Shown here in pieces: positions 45,957-56,534 of a DNA stretch of 64,000 nucleotides. Below the pieces are notes generated by a model. It worked only from the letters and a program-made list of their open reading frames with translations, did not search any database and was not told where the DNA came from. The DNA comes from Amoebophrya sp. A120. Taxonomy: Eukaryota; Sar; Dinophyceae; Syndiniales; Amoebophryaceae. Numbering within the stretch: position 1 is the stretch's first letter; each line of letters begins with the position of its first letter. The stretch lies in contig CAJINV010000003.1 in assembly GCA_905178155.1 (NCBI GenBank), positions 4,277,253-4,341,252 on the forward strand, written 5' to 3'. Position numbers and translations under genes: made by a program.

Positions 45957-46827
45957 CTAGCGGCGGCGGGAGTCAGCACGACCACGGGACTTCTCCTTGT
46001 CGCCCCCACGGGACTCCTTGTCGCCCCCACGGGACCTGGATCGGGAGCGGGACTTCTCCTTGCGGCGCTGGTCGGGAGAACGGCTGCGGGAGCGGGAGTC
46101 ACGGCGCTTGCCACCCGGGACGCGACCACCCGGGGCCTTGACTGCGCCGCACTTGAGGCACTCCTTTCGGGACGCAAAATTCATGAAGCTGCACTTGTCG
46201 CATTCCCAGTCACCCGGCTTGACGGACGTCTTTCCCTTGCCCTTGCGCGGGGAATCGCGGCGACGGCGGGAGTCACGGCGACCACGGGAGTCGCGGCGAC
46301 CACGCGAGTCTCGGCGGCCGCGGCCCTTTCCGTCTCCCTTCGCGCGCTCACGGGCATCGTAGTCTCCAGTGCCCCCAGTCACGTTGGCGGCACGATCCTT
46401 GCTGGACGTCCGGTCGTCGTCCGCAATGTTGAACTCGACCTGCAGTTGGTGTTGCTTTAATTCTCTTTCCGAAAAATAACAGGAGGCTCAGACAAAACTG
46501 AAACAGCAAATTCAAACTTTAATTTTTCACACACAGTAAGTGAAGAAAATAAGTACTCCAAAGCCAATCAGGAGGCCAAATCGATCCTAAAGTCTTGATG
46601 CTACCTATGCGTCGCGATCGCGAACAAACAAGACAACTGAAAAATAATTCTGGCGAAGGCAAGAAAGTGCGTACCTTGTCGTTCTCCATCAGCGGGCGTC
46701 CCTTGATGTCGGATGCGTGAACGAAGACGTCCGTTCCCTTGTCCTTGCCGTTGGTGATTTCGATAAATCCGAACCCCTTCACGAGGTCGAACCACTTTAC
46801 GGTTCCCGTCAACATGTCTCCGCCCAT
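45957..46827 (-). CDS. Cold-shock domain and RanBP2-type zinc finger RNA-binding protein (copy 2)
   Basis: Exons 46827-46675 and 46439-45957 give 211 residues; the intron is GT-AG, phase 0, at the same place as in copy 1 (after ENDK). The cold-shock domain reads [17 protein letters not shown] and [19 protein letters not shown]. The linker holds repeats of the type [12 protein letters not shown], and the zinc finger is [18 protein letters not shown] with CLKCG. The tail is rich in SRSRSR and DKESRGG. Sequence and layout make this a tandem duplicate of the gene at 43563-44400; the linkers have diverged in repeat number. Confidence 0.93.
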
Positions 46828-49100
46828 GGTTGATGCTTTTTGATCGACTTTTACGGCTTACGGTTCTTACGTCACCCAGTAGAGTAACGAGGAATGTTTT
46901 GCGAAAGGGCAAACGAGAAAACTGTGATAGCTGGCTGCGATTGGATAACCACTGGAAGATTTCGCCCGGCAGGTACACCTCTACGATTCCAAAAAGTTTC
47001 CTGTCAACGTTTTTTGCAATGCCACAAGAATAGAAGGGACTGCGGTTCCGCTGCGGCGAAGAGAGGTCTCCGACCACTGCCGAACCAAAGGTGTTGCCGA
47101 AGCTAGGTAGTGTGTGTGGACTCCGTAGTGCTGTGTTCGCTAGGAAATGTAGTGGAGGACTCTTGGTAACGGTATCGGTACGTAGGTAGATAGAAAAACA
47201 CGCGCCTTCGAGGACGTATCGCCGGTGCAATTGCCTGACCGGTCGCAATCGCCCCGCCCGCGCTTCGCGTCTGTCTACGATGTAGTACACTAGTGCAACT
47301 TCTACGACCCTCCGTCACGTAGTGCTTCCTTGTGCTCGCAGTTAAAATTCTTGATCCTCACCGAAACGTGTTCGCGTGCGCTGGCTACCAACAGCGGATA
47401 AAAATTTCATGATCCGCCCCTTTTCAGGGTAACTTCGCCAGGGCTCCCCTGTCACTCGCTGAAAAACTCCCAGCTGTCAAGAGCGCTGCGAAAAGGAACA
47501 GGAAGCGGGCACAGGCATCATCATCCCGTCCCGGCTTCTATTTCTCTGGGCCTTCATCGACAACGAGAATTGCGAGTCCCGAGCCTTGCAGTGCCTCGCG
47601 TATTCCTCTGTGGCTTTGCGATCGGAAGTTTTGTCGCACGACCCGCGCCACATTGAGCTGTTCTTGCAACTACGGCCACGATCGGAAATCTCTCTCCATG
47701 TCTTTCCCCCCTATTACACCACCAGCCGGCAAGTTGCGCTAGCCAACGTGTTGATCATCGTGCCAAACGTCTATCTGTGCCCGTTGAAAAACAACGAACT
47801 TCCCTAGCACAGAACCCGACGCCGCGGCCGATCACCTTCATTGCGGCGAACAGCTGCTGGATCGCTCAAAGCCGTCCTGTGTTTGTTCGCGGAAGAAAAA
47901 GGCGACGTGAGGGCCTATTTGTTTGGGCGCGGCGTTATTTTCATCAGATATCGTGCCCAGATTGATGGACAAAAGAGAACTACCTGATCCAAGTAAGTGT
48001 GGGCGTTGGATGGGCTTAGCGGCAACGCGTGGCTGCGGGGGGCTTTTCGCGCATTTTCGCGATCCTTGCCGCGGTGCGCAAATGCGCGGCGCCGACGCGG
48101 TCGCAAATGATTCATACAAGAAATAAATCAACAGCGATCATTGCGATGGGCTCTGCAGTCGTGCTAGGTAGCGTGTTTACCTCCCCAGGATCAGCTACTG
48201 CGCGCTAGTGCGCCAAGCCCTCTATGTTTCCATACTGCAGTCGTGAACGTTAAGCATAAGCGATGTGTTACATTAGATAACGGATCCCATTTTCAAACAT
48301 GCGTTGGGTAGTGTACTTACGTGTATTTCGATCGGGTCGATGTCGGTTTGCGAACGCGAAGCCGCATGAAAAATTTGCTCCAGAGAGAGCGTGAATAGCC
48401 GTATCCTCTGAAAAAGTGTTCCGTCTGATGTTACTGCAAAGATCTCTGCTGAGCGGCACTCGTCAGTAGAAGTACTAACTTGTTTAGTTCGTAGAAACTA
48501 GAAAGGTGATCTCAATTTATGCTCACTTGGATTTTTGACTCTGCTATTTTGCTTTTGGGTGCAGGGGGAAATGAACTCATTTTTACTTTGATCGTCTCAA
48601 AAGTCAGACCTCCTCCAGTGCATTTAGCATTTTTGCGGTTTCTTTTGGTTTCTGTAATTGGATCTTCGGCGACTCAGTTTCGTTTTCCTTCAGATGAAAA
48701 GATCTCGACTGCTGATACATCAATATTCAGTCCGTCCGCTTTTGAGTTGCCTGCTCAAGATTGAACGTCGACCATCAATAGGCACTACTTCTGCGTGGCG
48801 AATCAAACACATAAAGACAGAACTGACTTACAACAAGTGCTGGCACACAAGTACTTAGAACAAGAGGTCAAGCATTTTTCCTCATATACTATATCACCAT
48901 GTCTCACTTCAGGAGCTCGAGTTCCGTCACACAAGAAGTGAAAGACGTCATATTCCGAGTCGCTCGTCCGTGAAGTTCGTGTTATTCTTTCGGAACTACA
49001 CTGAGCAAATCCTTTTGCCTTTTTTGATTCATTGTGCGAGCGCGAGGACGACTTCAACATCTACATCCTGCAACTAAAAGCCTCAAAAATATGTCTGTTA
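46828..49100. other. Long intergenic spacer
   Basis: About 2.3 kb, the longest stretch here without a supported gene. Overlapping frames of 60-100 codons occur at 47838-48131 on both strands, none with domain signal. I see no tRNA, rRNA or repeat. A gene with small exons could be missed. Confidence 0.4.
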
Positions 49101-50422
49101 CTACAGCCCTGGAGCCACGTCTTCGTCTCTGGTGCCGTCATTTTGCAGCAGCGGCGAGGTGAAGAAGGACAGGTAGCCGTTTTTCTGTGACTCGCCCAGA
49201 AAGTATCGGACGATGATGGGGTGGTTCTGCCTGAAAAAAAGATCTACTCGTCCAACCTGATTCGCGCAACTGGTAAACGTTTGCAGGAACTTGAGTGGAA
49301 ACCGCTGCTCGAAGCTTCGTCGCATGCCGGAGAGATCGACCCAGTGCTCCTTGTTCGTCATTGTGTCGTTCTTTTGTGGTATGCTCAGGTGCGTACTTAC
49401 ACCTGAAAATGTAAATGAAGATGTCGTGCATATTTTAAAGGGAGTACTATTAGCTGCAAAAAACATAAAGAAAGAAGCTCCGAACCACGAGCGAAAGCTC
49501 CGCCACTAGGTCCTCGTACCTGTTTCCCTGCTTTCTATGGAGCACCTGAAAATCTGGGGGTCGACGGAGATGCGGACATTCGCTGCCTGGGTCTGCAGGG
49601 CGTTTACCATGTACAACAGTGTCTTGCTGTTCATGCGGACTTGGTTGTCGTAGTATTCGCTCGGGACGTTTGACACCTTCATCCGATCATCCTCAGTTAT
49701 CTTCAAAAGCGGCAGCTTCGCGTTGAATTCCTGATCGATGTTGGTACGACAGTAGATGAAATAACTACAGGACTCAGTCTCAGCCGAAGCTTTTCCTTTC
49801 TTCATCAAAATCACTGAGACCTGAGGTTGCACGACGTCAACTCCGATACATTGAGGATGGGAAATCGTCTACCTTACCTCGCTAGTTTTGCGCTTTCCCG
49901 CGGACGTTTCGATGTAGGATAATCCGAGAAATGTCGGATTATCGTTACTGTAGATTTCTATGTGGTTGCCTGCCTCCGCACCAGCAATCATTTTCAGCAG
50001 CCACCGAACGTCCAGCTTCCATGAGATACTGATGTAGATTGATTTGGTCTTTCGCGATTCATGTTCATCGACTCACAAAAAGAAGCAAGCGCCGTCTCGC
50101 AGCAGTAATCCTGCCACAGTGCGATTGGTTTGCCTTTGCTATGCAGAAGCACGGGAACAATTACAAATAAGTAAAAACAGAGCCTGGTGACCATCCCGAC
50201 ACAACATACTTACCAGGTTTTTGCCGTGCGAAAGAACTCGAAGTGAGAGAAGCCGTCAAAGCTGATTTTCCAGTCGCAGAGTGCTACCAAGGCATCGTCT
50301 TGTGCGTGCCCGAACATCCCTTCTTCCTCCTTTACCGTAATTACTACGGTGTTACTCAACCCCTCCAAACCTTTAAGCACCATGGCCAGGTGCTGGGCCT
50401 CGATTACGCACGCAAACGGCAT
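49101..50422 (-). CDS. Divergent PCNA-type sliding clamp
   Basis: Exons 50422-50214, 50028-49878, 49820-49520 and 49402-49101 close to 321 codons with three GT-AG introns. The order of strands and helices fits the PCNA/Rad1/Hus1 clamp fold: ACVIEAQHLAMVLKGLEGLS at the N-terminus, KMIAGAEAGNHIEIYSNDNP before the middle, EYYDNQVRMNSKTLLYMVNA opening the second half, and QRFPLKFLQTFTSCANQVGR then IIVRYFLGES at the end. Clamps encircle DNA and hold polymerases or checkpoint factors. The usual PCNA motif around DSSHV is absent and the C-terminus has an acidic extension (TRDEDVAPGL), so this could be a 9-1-1 subunit or a derived second PCNA rather than the replicative one. Confidence 0.7.
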
Positions 50423-51466
50423 TGTGGTTGATACTTAGTGATACTTACCAAAGGCAATGCGAAAGACAAACAGGAGCAAAGAGTAAGTCGCTTCGAGGTG
50501 GATTTGCCTGAACTCAGTGCAAAAACTGGTGCGATGGTGTTTCGAATATGCCGAATCAAGGCGCGAAGGCCCCGCCCGGCGACTCAAGGGAAAATAAGAC
50601 CTACAATTATTGAACTGTCCATTGAAAAACCTATGGATGTCACGCTGAAGGAATACTCTTCCACTAGAACTCACTATACACCAGAACCAGAAGAATGATT
50701 TCAACAAATCATGATTGCTTTTGGTGTTTGCCTAAGACATGTCGTTGGCGACGCAACTTAGCCACGATCACAAGCATCACAGACATCTTGTCTTTTTTAT
50801 CACGATTACTCCAGCTGAGTGCACAAACAGCCTCGGATTGATGTCAAGAAAACAAGTTGTCCTTCATACTAACTCAATACTTTAACCAGCGAGCAGGCAG
50901 CGTGCACAGACTTTCATGACTCGGTCGCCTTCGTACGACAGGTGCCTGTTGGAACGCGCTGATCGCCCATCCGTACCACCATCAGGAATCACGAATACGA
51001 TCTTCGAACTGAGCATGAGTTTGGCACGAAACGAACGTGATTATCAGTATGTTGACCTCGTCATCTGGATCTGGTTCCTGCTATCAACGATTGCCTTCTT
51101 AAGACGCTAAGAAAGCAGTGAACACACCACGGGCCACGGCTTCAACTTTTGTCTGCGTATCTATGTCATTCATATTTCGGCATGCTCTTTCTCCATGCTT
51201 GTCATTTGTATTTGTTGAAGGAGGATTACCATTACCGAAAAAACGGTGAACAGAAAATGCTACTTGCCGATGCATGTCGTCTAGGGTATTTCACGCACAC
51301 CGTGGCAGTGGCAAGTTCGAAACTAGAAAGAAACCGAAACATTCAGAAGCCGTTCATCTACATCGTTGTGTAGTTCATCTTCATTTACTTTTACTATACA
51401 TTTCCATATAGACACCAGCACCCTGCTCCGTTACGGTATCAGCGCAGAGTACGTAGCCCCCACTGT
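50423..51466. other. Intergenic spacer
   Basis: About 1 kb. A plus-strand frame from 50438 to 50698 is open for 86 codons from a GTG and looks mildly protein-like, but it has no ATG and no partner exons, so I do not call it. Confidence 0.45.
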
Positions 51467-52136
51467 TCATATAGGACTGAGAATGTTTCGTATGAGACCC
51501 CCCGTAGCCGGATCCGTACTAACTTGCGTGACGAAATTTACGTCCAGCAGCGAATCGTCGTCCCGCATGAGAGAAAAGACGAGCAGTCCGACGTTTTTCA
51601 GCACATCCTTCGCGAGTTTTTCTGGCATCTCTAGGTTTTCGATGTGCCACACAACCTCGTTAGCGCTGTCTGGGGACACCGTTGCTGGATATTCAGCGAC
51701 CTGCTCCGTCTCGCCGAATTCGACCTAAAATGGTAGTGGTTTGCTTTTGTGCTGAGCCAGTGCTTTTTCTTGTTTTTGATTTCGTTTTTACAAAAGGAAA
51801 AGAAAATACAGCGTCAGCGCATGCGTTTGTATCTTATGTAGTGAGGGAAATACATCCTTGAGAGCGGCGAGAACAAAACAAATAAGCAATGCAGCATGGG
51901 AGAAACAAAAAAATTTGATAGCGATCAACCGGAACAAAGGAATGTTGTATGCGTACTATTTTTGTCTTCTTCGCAGTATCCACGGAGAAGCGTATGCGCC
52001 ATCTTGCGTTTGGTATGGCGAATGGGTGTGTAAAACGCAGGCGAATGGTGAGTGGGTCCTCCAAAGCGCAATCGTTCGGCGAAATATCAACGCCGACGAC
52101 ATCAATCTCCTCCTCCGGCTGCTCTACCGCCGCCAT
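51467..52136 (-). CDS. Small conserved-looking beta-rich protein
   Basis: Exons 52136-51957 and 51724-51467 give 145 residues; the intron is GT-AG, phase 0. The sequence has alternating beta-strand character: EDPLTIRLRFTHPFAIPNAR, WRIRFSVDTAKKTKIVEFGE, VVWHIENLEMPEKLAKDVLK and DVNFVTQVSTDPATGGLIRN. The pattern resembles a small eukaryotic immunoglobulin-fold family that I remember from ciliated organisms (ending in a VTQV...RNI...PL motif), and loosely the ASF1 fold, but I cannot name it with certainty. The ATG at 52136 is the first that gives this domain complete. Confidence 0.75.
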
Positions 52137-52568
52137 TTCTTTTGTATATTTATGTGCAGGAGCGCCACGCCGGTTCACTCGTTACTAGTCCTCATCTACA
52201 GGTGCTTTGTCAGGAGTAGGATCTTCGTACGCAGAGCAACCGCCTTTCTCAGACACGATTGCTCACATGCTTACTTGTTTCTGCTCGCCATAACCTTACT
52301 TTCTCTGCTCCACACCGCGAACCACATTGACTCGCCACCCACGTTATTTTCCATCGCTAGAATTAAAATTACTTACATGGTTTGGTACTCCCGGATCGAC
52401 TCTATAGCCTCGTTGGAACGGCGACACGCGAGAGTGCAGGTGACAGAAAAAAATAGAAAAGCAAAAGCAACACTGCAGCGCCTTCCTGTGGAACTCCGTG
52501 ATGCACTGGCGTCAAGCAAGGGAATCAATCGAAGCCGTCTACGTAAGTAGATCGACCTATATAGGTTT
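52137..52568. other. Intergenic spacer
   Basis: About 430 bases. A long plus-strand frame (51858-52550) crosses it and the gene below, but it runs antisense to a well supported exon and lacks domain signal. Confidence 0.45.
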
Positions 52569-54663
52569 CTATCTTTTTACTTCGCGAAACCCGCGGTAAA
52601 AGCGTTCGTGGTTCGTTCGTATTCTCTCAAGGACGGCCACTTTGTCCTCCTCTTTTTCAACAAGCAGGAAGTGTTCTATCTGGCCCCGACAGGCCTCCAA
52701 AGTCCACAAATAGGGCCCCATATGCTGAAAATTTTGTTCCCGCAGCTCGTCCTGATAATCGACGAAGCGGCCCCAGTCTGCCGCCGTCCAGTTCGCTAGC
52801 CGTTCCGGGCCGGGAAGCGCGAAGCAGGACCGTTCCGCGCCGTCCTCAATGAGCATGGCCGCCAGTGTGCGACCCGGGTTCCGCGGGCAAGGTACCGCGA
52901 AATCGTGCACGCGGCAGGGCTGTTCGTTGCCTGTTTGCAACTCCTGCAACTCCAAATAGTCCGTGCCGGTGTTGCGAAACGCGCCCATCCAAGGGTGGAT
53001 CACGAAATCCTCGCGGTCGGTGATCTTCGAAAAGTCGTGCACGTTCCCCAGCGGCATCATCCCGCCCTTCTGCCCCTCGCCCAAGTCCAGCGCCTGCCGG
53101 TTCTCGTCCCCGAAGATCATGGTCTTCACGTCGACCTGAATGTCGCTCCAGTCGCCCACCTGGGCGGCGCGACTTCGGAAGGTACGGTGTCCGTACGCGA
53201 TGTTGCGATCCGTGTCTCGAATGTAGCTGTTGATGTCTATCAGCAGCGTCGCGGGTTGCTTTCGGATGCAGTACAGCAGATCCTTTCGAAAGTACTCCAC
53301 GGGGAGTGGCTTAATTCTATCATCCTCTGTCATTTCCCGGTGACCGCCAGCCGCCTCGATCTCCGCGTTGGTCTTCCCTTTGTGGTAAAAGTCGTGTACC
53401 TCCTGCGCGGCCTGGACACCCTCATGAGGCTGCACCGTTGTTTTCACGAAGCACTTGACATCCGGGGACCACTTCTCCAAAACGAGAGTCAGTGTTTTTT
53501 GCAAGTAGCTCCACTCCTGTTCGTCTTTCACGCCGATCACAATTCCACATTGCTTGGAAAAATCATGCTGTGAGGACGGCCACAATCTGATTCTTTCTGG
53601 ACGACTACTAGAGCTAGTCCAGTTCAACATCACATGCAACAGACGATCACGCCGGCCCCACATCTACTGCGAGCCGCACAGCATAATATCGCGAATCATT
53701 TTTTTCTGTCGATAAATCAATGTCGTTTTCCAGGAAATCTGGGTGATTTCTCAGTTCCCGCGCGCCCGCGGCGCCGTACCGCATCAACGCGATGAGCGTG
53801 CCGCGGATGGGAAACCAATCGAGCTTCATTTCGTTCGTGAAAATGTCCGCGATCTCCTTGAAACTGCTGTGATAGTAGGCCGTGAAATCCTCATCGCTCA
53901 GCCCCTTTTGCTTGTCCACGTCCGTTCCCAGATGGTCCGCGTACGCGTCCTTCCCCGCCTGTATGTCCTCTGCGAACCACTGCCGGTACTTGTCCGCCCG
54001 CTCCCACCCGGACACGATGTTCCAGCCCTCGACGAGCCGGAGTAACCCGTCGTACGTGACGTCGCTAGACAGCTCGTGGTACAGCGCGGTGAACTCCGCG
54101 ACGATCTCCGCCGACTTCTTCAGCCGTTTCTGCTGCACTGCGATCTCGCTGTACGCGTCGGTGTACGTGACCGCCATGGTGTTTTCCAGCTCCAGCACGA
54201 GGGTCTGCAACGCGATCAAGGGGCACACGTCCACGATCACCTGCCGAAACTGCATCAGCGTCCCGCTCAGCCCGCCCACGTACAGCTCGGCGCCCGAGTT
54301 GTAGAAGTCGTCGTAGTGCTTCTTGATGTGCTGGTACGTCATAAACATGTCCCCATTCTGAATACCCCCGCGCTCGCACGCGTTCCTCACCTTCTCCTCG
54401 GAAAACTTACCGGTGTGCTCGTCGCGCCCGGTCTCGGTTTCGATCAGCTCCCCGGGGTAGTCCGTCGGAAACCGGCTCACCGCCTCAAACTGGTCCGGCA
54501 CAAGCGCGTCGCGATCACTCTGGGCTCGCGCTTTATCACTTGCGCTGGTGCTGAGAAAAAAAAAACGAACCAGGAGAAGAAGTAACGACTTGATGACAGC
54601 GAAAACCAACATCTTGTGAAAGCGAGATTTGGAGGCGTTGTGGAATATTGCGACGAGCCACAC
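52569..54663 (-). CDS. LicD/fukutin-like nucleotidyltransferase-family protein with N-terminal anchor
   Basis: Exons 54663-53668 and 53567-52569 join by a 100-bp GT-AG phase-0 intron (...YYAVRLA then HDFSKQCGIVIG), giving 664 residues; without this intron the two halves look like overlapping frames. The ATG at 54612 is an alternative start and directly precedes a hydrophobic stretch (MLVFAVIKSLLLLLVRFFFL) that would anchor or secrete the protein. Residues around RGTLIALMRYG and HPDFLENDIDL match the start of LicD domains, which have an R-x-G and a D-x-D motif, and VPCPRNPGRTLAAMLIEDG fits their C-terminal part. LicD proteins transfer phosphorylcholine or sugar phosphates in the secretory pathway. 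The first acidic residue of the metal motif is displaced, so activity is uncertain. Confidence 0.6.
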
Positions 54664-54990
54664 CGGTCTTCTTGCACTGGCAGTTCAATGCTACCGATCG
54701 CCTCCTTCAGATGATTGCGACTATTTGACCTTCGAATTACGCATGTCTGGCACGAGCCTTACGTCGGTACCCACAGCGGAACAAATAAAAAAGAACCGGA
54801 GCATGTCGTCCACCAGCATCACCATTTTCAAAATCAAATTACTCAACATTTTTTCGCTATGAAACTTGGGAACGTCGCTGTGTGCTTTTGTATTTCAGAA
54901 CTATATTCAACGAACCTCACGCGGAGCGGGTGCGGGAGCGGAGGCCGGGGACAAGACTATTCACCACAAAAAAACGTAAAGAAGTAGTCA
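54664..54990. other. Intergenic spacer
   Basis: About 330 bases with no recognised feature. Confidence 0.45.
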
Positions 54991-56006
54991 TCATTCGTCC
55001 CAGAACTGAAACCGCCCCCAGTCGAAGGTGGGCTTTTTCTTTGTTTTCTTGACTATCCAATGATGCGGCGTCTTGTTGATCACAAACGGCTCTGGCGGTG
55101 GTGGCGGCGGGGGTAGTTTGGTATCACCGAGCGCTGCTACCACTTCGTTGTTCCTGAAATCAATCCTACCGCGGACGGGAACCGGCATTTCAGCGGGCCA
55201 GCCTACGTGGATGTTCTCGAAAAAAAAGTTGTCGGGCTTCTCGTCGTTACCCGTTGGCTTGTCAGGAATGCTAGCTGTTGTAGTTTTGCGCCCTTACGTA
55301 GCGAGCTGGTTTATCAACGACCTCCTGCGAGGCGAGGCCGAGGCGAGCGAGCGCATACAATCAACAACCTCCTGCGACTCAGAATGTCTATAGGTCAATC
55401 ATCTGCGTACGCTAAGAAGCAAAACTGCACTGCACACACTTTACCTTTCATCTTCTCTGACGCACAGTGGAGAAATGGACCGCATTGCTTGATAAAAGGA
55501 GCCTCCGAGCCGAGATCCTTTCCGAGATCCTTTAAATGTGGAGTGTCGACCGTCGACCACAAGTCCGGATTATCCCCTGCGGAATCCTCCTCCAACTTTT
55601 TGTGCAGATCGTCTACGTGGTGCTGGTGTTTCGCGCACTCGAGCTCCTTTATCTTATCTTCGCACCAATGGACCCGCGCCCACTCTTTGTCGATCGTCTC
55701 GCTGTCGTCCTTCCCCCTTTGTGTCAGAATGTCCTCCGGAGGCGTATGGTCTCCCGCTGGTCCGTTGAAGTTACCTTTAACCTTATACAAAAAGTCGTAG
55801 ATCGGTGTCTTGACGGCTGCGAAACTCGTCGTGGTACCATGACGCAGTCGTATTGTCCATGCAGGCGCCGAGGGGATCTCACTTCTTCTCTGCAAAAATT
55901 TTTGGCTGCAGCTGCTTGGAAGTTGTAAGGCATCAAACTGTGCCTCCACGGCATTCGAGACAGCACTTTCGTAGTGCTGATTAAAATCCAAGGAGCGCAA
56001 CATCAT
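54991..56006 (-). CDS. Unknown protein (two exons)
   Basis: Exons 56006-55445 and 55274-54991 join by a GT-AG phase-1 intron (...EKMK then ASIPDKPTGND), giving 281 residues from ATG 56006. The frame is open further upstream from a GTG at 56057, so an upstream exon is possible. Features are a charged helical stretch (DKIKELECAKHQHHVDDLHK), a Pro run (PPPPPPPEP) and an aromatic end (FDWGRFQFWDE). No domain is recognised. Confidence 0.7.
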
Positions 56007-56534
56007 TTTCGCTTCGCATCCAAGCGCTAGTATGTCGAGTCTGAGATGCTGGCTCACTTCGTTCCCATTACATCGGAGTCGTATGCAGGCGGTAGTTCTG
56101 TAAAACTATCAATCTCTCTGCCTTTGATTGACACACTGACTCTAGTTCGATCTCGTCCTTGAGGACAAAACATATACTCTGGAATCACCAGCCCGGTGGA
56201 GATGCATTCGATTCTTCACATCATCGAGAACAATTTTGCAGAAGCAAGGCCTTCTGGATGACGACCGCGAAATCGAAACTACGACACCCACACGACAAAG
56301 TGGCGAATCACGACTTACGATTTGAAGATATTGCTTTGCTATACAAAACTCACGGGCGAGGGATTCTGTGACGGGCACCAGAGCAACGCAGCGACATGTC
56401 GGACCGCTACAACTCTTCAGATCGAAGTTTCTCTGCGCACACTTAGTTCTGTGAATGTCAAAGGGTAAAAACCAAGCATGAGCTGCGTTGTGATTTCACC
56501 GTCCTGTTCGTTCTTGTTGCGCAATGTAATTTCA
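56007..56534. other. Intergenic spacer
   Basis: About 530 bases. Short frames only; a first exon for the gene at 54991-56006 could hide here. Confidence 0.4.

Noticed and set aside
46828-49100. tRNA, rRNA or spliced-leader RNA genes in the long spacer
   Set aside because: I looked for clover-leaf arms and for the dinoflagellate spliced-leader sequence by eye and found no convincing match; a covariance search would be needed to exclude them.
50438-50698. 86-codon plus-strand frame (ends THYTPEPEE)
   Set aside because: It starts with GTG rather than ATG, has no exon partners and would be the only plus-strand gene.
51858-52550. 230-codon plus-strand frame
   Set aside because: It runs antisense to a well supported exon and shows no domain or coding composition.
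53647-53663. Overlapping genes or a frameshift between two halves at 52569-54663
   Set aside because: A 100-bp GT-AG phase-0 intron (53568-53667) joins the halves into one continuous protein.
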